From JAEUPI01 sp035764445 (GTDB lineage Bacteria > Pseudomonadota > Gammaproteobacteria > Burkholderiales > Burkholderiaceae_C), in NCBI GenBank assembly GCA_035764445.1, contig DASTZF010000423.1:1-64000 (forward strand): DNA of 64,000 nt, in the 5' to 3' direction. Of the stretch, positions 1 to 8,416 are shown piece by piece. The position numbers and the translations under genes were made by a program. The notes beneath the pieces are model-generated. The model saw only the letters and a list, made by a program, of their open reading frames with translations, searched no databases and was not told the origin of the DNA. Positions within the stretch are counted from its first letter, which is position 1, and the number at the start of each line of letters is the position of its first letter.

Positions 1-2
1 AA

Positions 3-341
3 GGCAGCCGCCACGGCACCGCGGCGATCGAGCATGCCCTGTGTCGCGTCGAGGTCCCGGTGCTGGCGCTGAGCATCGCCGACGACCCGGTCGCGCCGCC
101 GGGCGCGCGCGACGAGTTGCTGGCGCACCTGCCGCGTGCCCGCGTGACGCGCGGCGAGTTGCCGGGCGGCGCGAGCGGCAGCCCCTGGCAGCGCCACTTC
201 ACGTGGGTGCGCGAGCCCGACGCATGCGCCGCTCGCGTGGCCGCGTGGCTCGCGACCCAATGCTTTCCGTATCCAGACGCGACGATCACGTCGCCCCTTC
301 GTCCACTCGACTCACAAGGAACCCATCATGTCCTGGCTTGA
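3..341 (+). CDS. alpha/beta hydrolase, C-terminal part (partial at window edge)
   Basis: The frame is already open at the window start, so the N-terminal half, including the nucleophile elbow, lies outside. What remains is the last quarter of a serine hydrolase fold. The strand VPVLALSIADDPVAPP carries the usual late acidic triad residue, and HFTWVRE fits the catalytic histidine followed by a helix. The HF-hydrophobic-R pattern resembles the COG4757-type predicted hydrolases. The stop lies 14 bases inside the next gene, which suggests translational coupling. The substrate cannot be told from this fragment. The fold is fairly sure; the subfamily is a guess. Confidence 0.6.
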   Translation, partial: GSRHGTAAIEHALCRVEVPVLALSIADDPVAPPGARDELLAHLPRARVTRGELPGGASGSPWQRHFTWVREPDACAARVAAWLATQCFPYPDATITSPLRPLDSQGTHHVLA

Positions 342-1062
342 AATCTGCACGCTGGCGGTGCTGCCGGCATTCCTGCTGCTCGACTTCGCCTTCCCGCCCA
401 AAGGTGCGCGCAGCCGATGGTGGCGCACGCGCGCGGCTGCGGTCACCGCCGTGAGCTTCTGGCTGTCGCTGATGCTCGGTCAGCTGTACGCGGACTTGTT
501 CGGCGAGCGGCACCTGCTCGACTGTGCAGCGCTGGGCACGGCCGGCGGCGCGCTGGTCGGCGTGCTCGTCTACGAGTTCTGCCACTACTGGTATCACCGC
601 AGCGCGCATCGCTTCAACTGGCTGTGGCGCCTCGGCCACCAGATGCACCACAGTGCCGAGAGCCTCGACGCCTGGGGGGCGTACTACCTGCATCCGATCG
701 ATGCCACGATCTTCGCGAGCCTGCCGAGCCTGCTGTTGTTCCCGGTGCTCGGTCTGGCGCCCGAGGCCGGCGCATGGGCCACCGCATTCATCACCTTCTG
801 CGGCGTGTTTCAGCATGCCCACTTGCGCACGCCGCGCTGGCTGGGCTATCTGATCCAGCGGCCGGAGAGCCACGCGATCCATCATGCGCGTGAGGTGCAC
901 GCGTTCAACTACGCCGACCTGCCGCTGTGGGACATCGTGTTCGGTACCTTCCGCAACGCGCCCGCGGGCAGCGAGCGACCCGCGCAGGGCTTCTATCACG
1001 GCGCATCGGCGCGCGTGTGGGAGATGCTGACCTTCCGCGACGTCTCCAGGCCGACCCGCTAA
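328..1062 (+). CDS. sterol desaturase / fatty acid hydroxylase family protein
   Basis: This is a 244-aa membrane di-iron hydroxylase. The family inserts hydroxyl groups or double bonds into lipids using O2 at a histidine-bound di-iron centre on the cytoplasmic face. The histidine clusters are all visible: H86-x3-H90 and H90-RSA-H94, H104QMHH108, H163AH165 and H182AIHH186. Hydrophobic segments near residues 5-20, 38-55, 70-85 and 125-162 fit the usual membrane hairpins. The length is short but normal for bacterial members. It overlaps the preceding hydrolase by 14 bases. The substrate could be a sterol-like lipid, a fatty acid or a carotenoid; nothing nearby decides it. Confidence 0.9.
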   Translation: MSWLEICTLAVLPAFLLLDFAFPPKGARSRWWRTRAAAVTAVSFWLSLMLGQLYADLFGERHLLDCAALGTAGGALVGVLVYEFCHYWYHRSAHRFNWLWRLGHQMHHSAESLDAWGAYYLHPIDATIFASLPSLLLFPVLGLAPEAGAWATAFITFCGVFQHAHLRTPRWLGYLIQRPESHAIHHAREVHAFNYADLPLWDIVFGTFRNAPAGSERPAQGFYHGASARVWEMLTFRDVSRPTR

Positions 1063-1070
1063 CGCGCGCT

Positions 1071-1107
1071 CGCGACGCCGCGCCGTGATGCGTGTCACGG
1101 CGTCGCG
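1071..1107 (+). terminator. inverted repeat after the hydroxylase gene, possible terminator
   Basis: CGCGACGCCG at 1071-1080 pairs perfectly with CGGCGTCGCG at 1098-1107. A competing perfect 8-bp stem pairs CGCCGTGA (1081-1088) with TCACGGCG (1095-1102). It starts nine bases after the hydroxylase stop. There is no T tract, so intrinsic termination is uncertain. Confidence 0.45.
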
Positions 1108-1173
1108 TGCGCGCCGCGCGCCGCGCTGCGGTCTGGCTGGTCGGCGGCTGTTTTGACGCTATCGTGCCGCCCG

Positions 1174-1851
1174 ATGGGCGATCGATCGCGCGAGGCCGCG
1201 CCGCCGACGGCGCGCCGGTGGCTGACTGCTCAGCGGCTGATGCTGCTGACGCTCGGCGCACTGGCCGCTGCGGCCGCGTCTGCGCAGCCGGCGGCGGCGG
1301 CGCGCGCGCAGCCGGGCGTCGCGGCGCGCGCGGCGTTCCAGGCCTGCGATGCGCAGGCGTTCCTGGCGCTGAACACCGCACGCAACTACATGATGGCCGG
1401 CCGCAACAAGGAGCTCGTCGAGCCGTACATCAAGGACGACCCACAGGGCCGAGCGATCGCCGACGAGGTGTATCGCCAGGTCGATGCGGGGCAGGTCCAC
1501 CATCCCGGCGAGCTGGCAGCTGACGCGCTGTTCAAGTGCGCCGCCGAGCAGACGATGACCGTCGGCGCGCCGCGCCAACAGGTTGCACTGTGCTTCACGC
1601 GCACCGACATCGCGTTCTTCCTGCACCTCGAGCGCAGCAAGCACGTCGTGCGCCAATCGGCAGTGCCCAACGTGCTGGGGCGCCTGACGTCGCGCGAGCT
1701 GTATCCGGTGGCACTGGTCAACCAGGTCGCCGAGGCGGTGTACGCCCCGCCCGAACTGCCCGACCTTCAGCAGGTGATGCGCGCGGTGGCGTGGACGTGC
1801 ATCAATCAACGACCACCGACGGTGAAGGCGGCGCCGGCGGCGAGCCGCTGA
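1174..1851 (+). CDS. exported protein of unknown function
   Basis: I do not recognise this 225-aa protein. A basic start is followed by a hydrophobic stretch (LMLLTLGALAAAAASA) and an ASA-QP cleavage site, so it is probably exported by Sec. The mature part holds four cysteines in short motifs (QACDAQ, FKCAAE, ALCFTR, WTCINQ), which would suit two disulfide bonds in the periplasm. The rest looks helical. I took the ATG at 1174; a TTG at 1153 in the same frame would add seven residues and is less likely. It stands alone, with about 110 bases upstream and 217 downstream. Coding potential is good, function unknown. Confidence 0.65.
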   Translation: MGDRSREAAPPTARRWLTAQRLMLLTLGALAAAAASAQPAAAARAQPGVAARAAFQACDAQAFLALNTARNYMMAGRNKELVEPYIKDDPQGRAIADEVYRQVDAGQVHHPGELAADALFKCAAEQTMTVGAPRQQVALCFTRTDIAFFLHLERSKHVVRQSAVPNVLGRLTSRELYPVALVNQVAEAVYAPPELPDLQQVMRAVAWTCINQRPPTVKAAPAASR

Positions 1852-2068
1852 GCGAAATACGCTCCGCAGGCGCGGCTCACCGCGGCGACTGCGATGACGC
1901 ACTGATTCAGCGTCGCGATCCGGACACCGGTTGCGGTGACGCGCTGCGCGTCGCCAACGGTCACCCGCTCGCAGCAGGGTCACTTGATCGGCGACGACTG
2001 CGACGCGCACCTTCTGGCAGCATGGTTCGCAGACGCAACTCGATTCAGACTCGATTCAGGATCGCCAC

Positions 2069-2851
2069 GTGACCGCCTCGGTTGTTTTGGAGAAGGCGCC
2101 GGCACCCCCCGCCGTTCGTGCCGCCCGCGCACTGGCTGCGCTGGCCTTGGTCGCCGGCGTGCTGAGCGCGCTGGCCGAGTTGCTCGCGGGCCCCGCCTAT
2201 CGCATCAGCGCGCTGCCGCTGGGAGCCGCGATCCAGACGATGCGCTGGGGCGCAACGGTCGCGCTCGGCGCGGCGGCGGTCGCGCTGGTCGCGCTGCTGT
2301 TGTCGGTGGCGAGCAACGCACCGGTGCGCGGCATGGCCGCGCTCGCGCTGGTACTCGCACTGGTGGTGGCCGCGCCGCCGCTGTACATGTACCGGCAGCT
2401 GCAGCATCTGCCCAAGATCCACGACATCAGCACCAACACCGAAGACCCACCGAAGTTCGATGCGGTGCTGCCGTTGCGCCAGAGCGCACGCAATCCGGTG
2501 GACTATCCGGCCAGCACCGCCGCCGAGCAGCGCAACGGCTACCCTGACATCGAGCCGTTGATGCTGCCATTGGCGCCGCCGGCAGCATTCGAGCGCGCTG
2601 CAAAGGCGGCGGGTGAGATGGGTTGGGACATCGTCGCCACGTCGCCCGAGACGCTCCGGCTCGAAGCCACCGACACCACGCTGCTGTTCGGCTTCAAGGA
2701 CGACGTCGTCGTGCGCGTCACGCCACAGGCTCAGGGCAGCGTGGTCGACGTGCGATCGTTGTCGCGCGTCGGCGGCAGCGACTTCGGCGCCAACGCCAAG
2801 CGTGTGCGCGCCTACCTGAAGCGGCTCGCCGACAGCGTCGCCACGCCGTAG
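2069..2851 (+). CDS. DUF1499 family membrane protein
   Basis: A 260-aa protein with a hydrophobic N-terminal half (about three membrane segments within residues 18-125) and a soluble C-terminal DUF1499 domain. Family hallmarks are visible: HDISTNTEDPPKF, then YPDIEPL, then GWDIV, and the final run VVVRVTPQ, VDVRSLSRVGGSDFGANAKRV. DUF1499 proteins are widespread in proteobacteria; their biochemical role is unknown to me. The start is a GTG at 2069; no better ATG lies near, and the first membrane segment follows directly. It is transcribed alone, with 217 bases upstream and 152 downstream. Confidence 0.85.
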   Translation: MTASVVLEKAPAPPAVRAARALAALALVAGVLSALAELLAGPAYRISALPLGAAIQTMRWGATVALGAAAVALVALLLSVASNAPVRGMAALALVLALVVAAPPLYMYRQLQHLPKIHDISTNTEDPPKFDAVLPLRQSARNPVDYPASTAAEQRNGYPDIEPLMLPLAPPAAFERAAKAAGEMGWDIVATSPETLRLEATDTTLLFGFKDDVVVRVTPQAQGSVVDVRSLSRVGGSDFGANAKRVRAYLKRLADSVATP

Positions 2852-3003
2852 CGCCGCGCGGCGTCGCCCCTGGGCGTGCTCGCGCATCGCGCTGGTCGTG
2901 CGGCCGCGACGCACACGCGCGCTGGCGGCCCGCGTCACGCGTTGGGCGCTGTCATGGTCGGTGTGGACAATCGCCCGCCAACCCAGCTCGCGAAGGAGCC
3001 TCC

Positions 3004-4035
3004 GTGGCAAGCACCCCCGACCCCAGCGCGCTGCAAGCCACCTATGGCGCCGACGCCAACGGTCTGATCTGCGGCTTTCGCTTCCGCGCCGACTGCCCCG
3101 TCGAGCCGATCGACTCGATCACCGGCGCCGCGGCGCTCGCCACGCCCGGTGACAGCGGCTTCGTGTGGCTGCATTTCAACTTGGCACACACCGCTGCCGA
3201 AGCGTGGCTGCGCGCGCACTCGGGGCTGGACGATTCGTTCTACGACGCGCTGCACGAGGGCTCGCGCTCGACGCGCATCGAGCGCGTGCTCGACACGCTG
3301 TTTGCGGTGCTGAACGACGTCACGTTCGACTTCGCTTTCGATGCCAGCGACGTCGCCACGCTATGGATCAGCGCGCGCTCGCGTGTGGTGATCACCGCGC
3401 GGCGCAGCCCGCTGCGCTCGGTGGATCGGCTGCGCGCCGCCGTCAAGCGCGGCGAGGCGGTGGCCAGCGCCGCGGCACTGCTCGATCACCTGTTGCGCGA
3501 CCAGGCCGACGAGTTGCAGCGCATCGCGCGCAAGGCGAGCGACCGTGTCGACGAGATCGAAGACGCGCTGCTGGCCGGCCGCACCGACCGGCTGAACGCC
3601 GAGCTCGCGCAGCTGCGCCGCATGAGCGTGCGGCTGCAACGGTTGCTCGCGCCCGAGCCGGGCGCGTTCTTCCGCATGCTGTCGAACCCGCCCTCATGGG
3701 TGGCGCCCGACGACCGCCAGCGGCTGCAGCAGGCGAGCGAGGAGTTCTCGGTCGTGCTGCGCGACATCGGTGCGCTGCAGGAGCGCATCAAGCTGCTGCA
3801 GGACGAGTCGGCCGCCCGCGTGGCGGAGGAGAACAACCGCAGCCTGTTCATCCTGACGATGGTCACCGTGCTGGCGCTGCCGATCAACCTGGTGTCGGGG
3901 CTGCTCGGCATGAACGTCGGCGGCGTGCCGTTCAACCAGCATCCGCTCGGCTTCTGGCTGGTGCTGACGCTGATCGCCGCGGGCACCGCCGCGATCGCAT
4001 GGCTCGCTGTGCGGCGGTTGGGACCGCGCCGGTGA
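3004..4035 (+). CDS. CorA/ZntB-type divalent cation transporter
   Basis: A 343-aa member of the CorA superfamily, pentameric channels moving Mg2+, Zn2+ or related cations across the inner membrane. The long N-terminal cytoplasmic part ends in extended helices (about 150-280, many charged heptads). Two C-terminal membrane segments follow, with the signature GMN in LLGMNVGGVPF between them. The opening (GLICGFRFRADCP, then FVWLHFNL) is closer to ZntB than to classical CorA, so zinc transport is plausible but not shown. The GTG at 3004 was chosen because AAGGAGCC sits a few bases upstream and the family N-terminus starts here; the frame is open further upstream but does not look coding. Confidence 0.88.
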   Translation: MASTPDPSALQATYGADANGLICGFRFRADCPVEPIDSITGAAALATPGDSGFVWLHFNLAHTAAEAWLRAHSGLDDSFYDALHEGSRSTRIERVLDTLFAVLNDVTFDFAFDASDVATLWISARSRVVITARRSPLRSVDRLRAAVKRGEAVASAAALLDHLLRDQADELQRIARKASDRVDEIEDALLAGRTDRLNAELAQLRRMSVRLQRLLAPEPGAFFRMLSNPPSWVAPDDRQRLQQASEEFSVVLRDIGALQERIKLLQDESAARVAEENNRSLFILTMVTVLALPINLVSGLLGMNVGGVPFNQHPLGFWLVLTLIAAGTAAIAWLAVRRLGPRR

Positions 4036-4303
4036 TGCGCCGGCGGCCCGCTTAGTCAGCATTGCGGTCGGCGTCAAGAGGTTGCGTCCCGATGTCGATC
4101 AAGTGAGCAGGCGCTCTGAGCGCGACGCAAGCGCCGCCACGCTGGTTACGACATGTCGCGGACGCGCCATGTGGTGGATGTCCGACAAGCAAGCTGGGTC
4201 CATCGCTGCGCGCTCGGCCGCAGTGGCAGAGTTCGCGCGTGGTCCGGAGTTCTTTCGTCGACCACTCCCATTGAAACGCAGTCCCCCGAGGGAGATCCCC
4301 ACG

Positions 4304-4534
4304 ATGCTGAGCCTCGCGCAATCGCTGTTCCTCGACTCCGAGCTTCGCGTCGAGCAGGAGTTGCCGCGCGCCGGCAGTGCACTCGAGAACCCGTTCGTCT
4401 ACGACGCGGTGGCGCGCGAGTTCAAGCAGATGGCGCGCCGCGGGTTGGTCGAGATCGTGCAGGAGCACACCGCCGCGCACAGCAGCGAGCCGCTGATCGA
4501 CTCGCTGCGTTACCGTCGCGTGCGCATCGGCTGA
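4304..4534 (+). CDS. small conserved-looking protein of unknown function
   Basis: A 76-aa soluble protein starting MLSLAQSLFLDSE, with a central segment (FVYDAVAREFKQMARRGLV) that looks like a helix and a basic end (RYRRVRIG). GGGAGAT lies at a proper distance before the ATG. An in-frame ATG at 4169 would add 45 residues with atypical composition and no clear ribosome site, so I prefer the short form. It follows the CorA-type gene by 268 bases and is followed by two repeat copies. Function unknown; length and codon use make it a plausible real gene. Confidence 0.55.
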   Translation: MLSLAQSLFLDSELRVEQELPRAGSALENPFVYDAVAREFKQMARRGLVEIVQEHTAAHSSEPLIDSLRYRRVRIG

Positions 4535-4550
4535 GATCTGGCGCTCAGTC

Positions 4551-4689
4551 GGCGCCGGGCCGCCCCAAGCCGACTGATCCCCCACGGGGGGACGCGAGCG
4601 CAGCGAGCCAGGGGGCCACGCCGGCGCCGGGCCGCCCCAAGCAGACTGATCCCCACATGGGGGGCGCGAGCGCCGAGCCAGGGGGCCAC
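4551..4689. repeat. two tandem copies of a GC-rich dispersed repeat
   Basis: Copy A (4551-4619) and copy B (4623-4689) match at most positions. Each begins GGCGCCGGGCCGCCCCAAGC, contains GACTGATCCCC, a short C/G palindrome and CGCGAGCG, and ends GAGCCAGGGGGCCAC. Copy A is two bases longer. They fill the space between two convergent stop codons and may work as a folded 3' end. A related element stands at 30166-30225. Confidence 0.75.
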
Positions 4690-4690
4690 T

Positions 4691-5692
4691 TCACGCGCGC
4701 CGCGTCTCCAGCGGATACATCGGGTCGTTGTAGCCCGGCGTCGACGGGTGTCCGGGCCTCACCAACGAATCGACCAGCGCCTCGTCCTCGGCGTCGACGC
4801 TGCAGGTCAGCGCGCCGAAGTAGTCCTGCCACTGCTGCAGCGTGCGCGGCCCGGCGATCACCGCGCTCACCGCCTTGTGCGCCAGCACCCAGGCGGTCGC
4901 GAAGTGGGCCAGCGACACCCCCTTGGTGTCGCAGTGCGCCTTCAGCATCTGCGCCACCCGCAGCGACTCGTCGCGAAACTCGGTTTCCATCATCCGCTTG
5001 TCACCGCGTCCGGCGCGTGTGCCCGCGGCCGGCTGCGAACCGGGTGCGTACTTGCCCGACAGCACGCCGCGCGCGATCGGGCTGTAGGGCACCACGCCGA
5101 TGCCATGGTGCGCGCACGCGGGCAGCACCTCGACCTCGGGCATGCGGTTGAGCAGGTTGTAGTACGGCTGGCAGACCACCGGCAGTGCCATGTTCAGCGC
5201 CCGCGCGGCGTGCACCACTTCCGCGATGCGCCAGCCGCGGAAATTGCTCAGGCCCCAGTAGCGGATCTTGCCGGCGGCCAGCAGCGACTCGATCGCCCGC
5301 AGCGGCTCCTCGAGGTCGATGCCGTTGAAGTCGCGGTGCAGGTAGTAGATGTCGACGTGGTCGGTGCCCAGACGCTGCAGGCTGGCGTCGCAGGCGCGCT
5401 GCACCCACCGGCGCGAATAGCCCATCTCGTTGGGCCGCTCCGACATCGGGTTGCCGAGCTTGGTGGCGACGATCCAGTCGTGGCGGTGGTCCTTCAGCAA
5501 CGCCCCGACCATCGTCTCCGACGCACCCTTGGAGTACACGTCGGCGGTGTCGATGAAGTTGACCCCGTGGTCCAGTGCGTGCGCGACGATCTCGCGCGCC
5601 GCCGCGGCATCGGTCTGGTCGGCGAACATCATCGTGCCCAGGCACAGCGTCGACACTTTGAGCGGGCTCTTGCCGAGGTGGCGGTATTGCAT
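4691..5692 (-). CDS. aldo/keto reductase
   Basis: A 333-aa NADPH-dependent oxidoreductase with the TIM-barrel AKR fold, reducing aldehydes or ketones. The catalytic tetrad is visible: D48 in FIDTA, Y53 in DVYSKG, K78 in VATKLG and H119 in YYLHRDF. GLSNFRGW and the late GPRTLQQW fit the cofactor site. The length and the YSKG form resemble the AKR families related to YajO/YghZ and to potassium-channel beta subunits. It diverges from ligD with 68 bases between starts, so the promoters overlap or lie close. The physiological substrate is not deducible. Confidence 0.92.
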   Translation of the reverse strand: MQYRHLGKSPLKVSTLCLGTMMFADQTDAAAAREIVAHALDHGVNFIDTADVYSKGASETMVGALLKDHRHDWIVATKLGNPMSERPNEMGYSRRWVQRACDASLQRLGTDHVDIYYLHRDFNGIDLEEPLRAIESLLAAGKIRYWGLSNFRGWRIAEVVHAARALNMALPVVCQPYYNLLNRMPEVEVLPACAHHGIGVVPYSPIARGVLSGKYAPGSQPAAGTRAGRGDKRMMETEFRDESLRVAQMLKAHCDTKGVSLAHFATAWVLAHKAVSAVIAGPRTLQQWQDYFGALTCSVDAEDEALVDSLVRPGHPSTPGYNDPMYPLETRRA

Positions 5693-5760
5693 GTCATCGC
5701 TCCAGCGTGGGGTTGCGGTGCAGTATGCCGGGCGGCAGCGGCCGTCGCTGACAATGGGAC

Positions 5761-8313
5761 ATGCCCCGCCTGCCCGCGCCGCCTCTGGAGCTCTATCGCT
5801 CCAAGCGCGACTTCGCCGTCACGCCCGAGCCCAGCGGCGACGCCGCTGCACGCGATGGCGAGCGCGCCTATGTGATCCAGAAGCACGCCGCCACGCGGCT
5901 GCACTACGACCTGCGGCTCGAGCACGGTGGCGTGATGTGGTCGTGGGCGGTGCCCAAGGGACCGAGCTACGACCCCGCCGACAAGCGCATCGCGCTGCGC
6001 ACCGAGGACCATCCGATCGCGTACAACAGCTTCGAGGGCACGATTCCCAAGGGGCACTACGGCGCCGGCACTGTGATCATCTGGGACCGCGGCCACTGGG
6101 AGCCGGTGGGCGACCCCGAGGAGGGCATCGCGCAGGGGAAGCTGCTGTTCAGCGTGCATGGGCAGAAGTTGCACGGCCAGTGGGAGCTGGTGCGCATCAA
6201 GCCCAAGGACGGCGAGCGCGGCGACCCGTGGATCCTGTTCAAGAAGCGCGACGCCTACGCGCGGCCGCACGGCGACTACGACGTCGTGCGCGCGCTGCCC
6301 GACAGCGTGGGCCCGGCGCCGCCGCCCGGGCCGGCCACCGCCCGCGGCGGTCGCCGCAAGGCCGCGGCGCGCACGGCAGCGGGCGTGATGCTGCCCGACG
6401 GCGCAGTGCCCGCGGCGATCCCTGCCTCTGTGGCGCCGCAACTGGCCACGCAGGCAAGCGGATTGCCGCCCAACGGCCAATGGGTGTTCGAGATCAAGTT
6501 CGACGGCTATCGCATGCTGGCGCGTTTCGACGCGTCGGGCGAGCCGCGCCTGTTCACGCGCAACGGCCACGACTGGTCGTCGAAGATGCCGTCGCTGACC
6601 GGCGAGCTGAAGGCATTGAAGCTGAAGGACTCGTGGCTCGATGGTGAAGTGGTGGTGCTCGGGCCCGACGGGCTGCCCGACTTCAACGCGCTGCAAAACG
6701 CGTTCGACGGCAAGGCCACACGTGAGATCCGCTATTTCGTGTTCGACGTGCCCTACTTCGCCGGCCAAGACCTGCGCGCGGTGCCGCTGCGCGAGCGGCG
6801 CGCGCTGCTCGAGGAGTTTCTGGCTCCACGCGCGAGCGACCACCTGCGCTTCAGTAGCGCGTTCGACGCCGACCCGGACCATCTGATGCGCTCGGCCGAG
6901 GAACTCGAGCTCGAAGGCGTGATCGCCAAGCGCGCCGATGCGCCCTACACGTCGCGCCGCACCGACACCTGGCTGAAGCTGAAGACGCAGCAACGCCAGG
7001 AGTTCGTGATCGCGGGCTTCACCGATCGCGGCGGCGACGCCGATGCACCCGAGATCGGCAGCCTGCTGCTCGGTGTTTACGGCGACAAGGGGCAGCTGGT
7101 TTCGGTGGGCAACGTCGGCACCGGCTGGTCGGGCGAGACGGCGGCCAAGTTGAAGCAGCGTCTGCTCAAGCTCGAGATCGAGCAGACGCCATTCGCCAGC
7201 GCACGCACCGGCAACAAGCGCTGGGTACGCCGCACCGGTGTCGTCGAGCGCTGGGTCAAGCCGCAGCTGGTGGCCGAGGTGTCGTTCGGCGGCTGGACGC
7301 CCGACGGCAGCATCCGCCACGCCAAGTACATCGGTCTGCGCACCGACAAGCCGGCCAAGCAGGTGACGCGCGAGCAGGTCGCCACGCCGGCCGGCGCGCT
7401 GCCGCTCAAGCGCGCGGCCAGCAAGACCAAGATCACGCACCCCGAGCGGGTGATCGACCCGGCGAGCAAGGCGACCAAGCTCGACCTGGTGCGCTACTAC
7501 GAGAGCGTGGCCGACTGGCTGCTGCCGCACCTGAAGGGCCGCCCATGCTCGCTGGTGCGCGGGCCCGATGGCGTGACCGGCGAGCTGTTCTTCCAGAAGC
7601 ACCTCGGCAAGGTCAAGCTCGCCGGCGTCAAGACGCTCGACCGCAAGCTGTGGCCCGAGCACGAGGCGCTGCTGGAGGTGGCCACCGCGCAGGGCATCGT
7701 CAGCGCTGCACAGATGAACACGATCGAGTTCCACACCTGGAATTGCATGACGCGCACGATCGACAAGCCCGATCGCATCGTGTTCGACCTCGACCCGGGC
7801 GAAGGCGTCGCGTGGCCGCGCGTGCAGGAGGCCGCGGCGCTGGTGCACTCGTTCCTGCAGGAGCTCGGCCTGCAAGCGTGGCTCAAGACCAGCGGCGGCA
7901 AAGGGCTGCACGTGGTGGTGCCGCTGGCCCCGCGCCTCGACTGGGACACCGTGAAAGGCTTCTCGCAGGCGGTGGTCGAGCACATGGCGCAGGTGGTGCC
8001 CAACCGCTTCACGGCCAAGAGCGGCGCGCACAACCGCGTCGGCAAGATCTTCATCGACCACATCCGCAACGCGCACGGCGCCACCACCGCGGCGGCGTAT
8101 TCGGCGCGCGCGCGGCCCGGGCTCGGCGTCTCGATGCCGGTGGCGTGGGAGCAGCTCAACGCGTTGAAGTCGGGGGCGCAATGGACGATCGCCAATGCGC
8201 GCGAGCACCTGTCGTTCCAGAAGACCGACCCGTGGGCCGGCTACTGGAGCGCGCGCCAGCCGTTGGGCAAGGCCATGAAGCGGCTCGGATACAACAGCAG
8301 CGAGCCGGTTTGA
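5761..8313 (+). CDS. ligD: multifunctional non-homologous end-joining DNA ligase LigD
   Basis: An 850-aa three-domain enzyme that trims, fills and seals double-strand breaks with Ku. Domain order is phosphoesterase, ligase, polymerase, as in Pseudomonas. The phosphoesterase (about 1-165) keeps H42, H48, D50, R52, H84 and Y88, the metal and phosphate ligands known from the Pseudomonas enzyme. The ATP-dependent ligase core starts near 210, with nucleotidyl lysine K246 in EIKFDGYR; the OB domain runs to about 540. The primase-polymerase domain (about 560-850) has the metal-binding pair D676/D678 in VFDLDPGEG. No domain is broken. It is followed by ku after 103 bases, probably in one unit. Confidence 0.97.
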   Translation: MPRLPAPPLELYRSKRDFAVTPEPSGDAAARDGERAYVIQKHAATRLHYDLRLEHGGVMWSWAVPKGPSYDPADKRIALRTEDHPIAYNSFEGTIPKGHYGAGTVIIWDRGHWEPVGDPEEGIAQGKLLFSVHGQKLHGQWELVRIKPKDGERGDPWILFKKRDAYARPHGDYDVVRALPDSVGPAPPPGPATARGGRRKAAARTAAGVMLPDGAVPAAIPASVAPQLATQASGLPPNGQWVFEIKFDGYRMLARFDASGEPRLFTRNGHDWSSKMPSLTGELKALKLKDSWLDGEVVVLGPDGLPDFNALQNAFDGKATREIRYFVFDVPYFAGQDLRAVPLRERRALLEEFLAPRASDHLRFSSAFDADPDHLMRSAEELELEGVIAKRADAPYTSRRTDTWLKLKTQQRQEFVIAGFTDRGGDADAPEIGSLLLGVYGDKGQLVSVGNVGTGWSGETAAKLKQRLLKLEIEQTPFASARTGNKRWVRRTGVVERWVKPQLVAEVSFGGWTPDGSIRHAKYIGLRTDKPAKQVTREQVATPAGALPLKRAASKTKITHPERVIDPASKATKLDLVRYYESVADWLLPHLKGRPCSLVRGPDGVTGELFFQKHLGKVKLAGVKTLDRKLWPEHEALLEVATAQGIVSAAQMNTIEFHTWNCMTRTIDKPDRIVFDLDPGEGVAWPRVQEAAALVHSFLQELGLQAWLKTSGGKGLHVVVPLAPRLDWDTVKGFSQAVVEHMAQVVPNRFTAKSGAHNRVGKIFIDHIRNAHGATTAAAYSARARPGLGVSMPVAWEQLNALKSGAQWTIANAREHLSFQKTDPWAGYWSARQPLGKAMKRLGYNSSEPV

Positions 8314-8416
8314 GGCGTTTCGAGGCCTTTGGACGCATGCGGATGAAGCCCCGGCCTTATGCTGTGCGTCCGCCCCGCGTGGTGGCAACCCGCGCGGAGC
8401 CCGCCTGGAGAACCAC

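Noticed and set aside
2623..3003. A 127-codon N-terminal extension of the CorA/ZntB-type protein
   Set aside because: It overlaps the DUF1499 gene, is Arg-rich and shadow-like, and a good ribosome site precedes the GTG at 3004.
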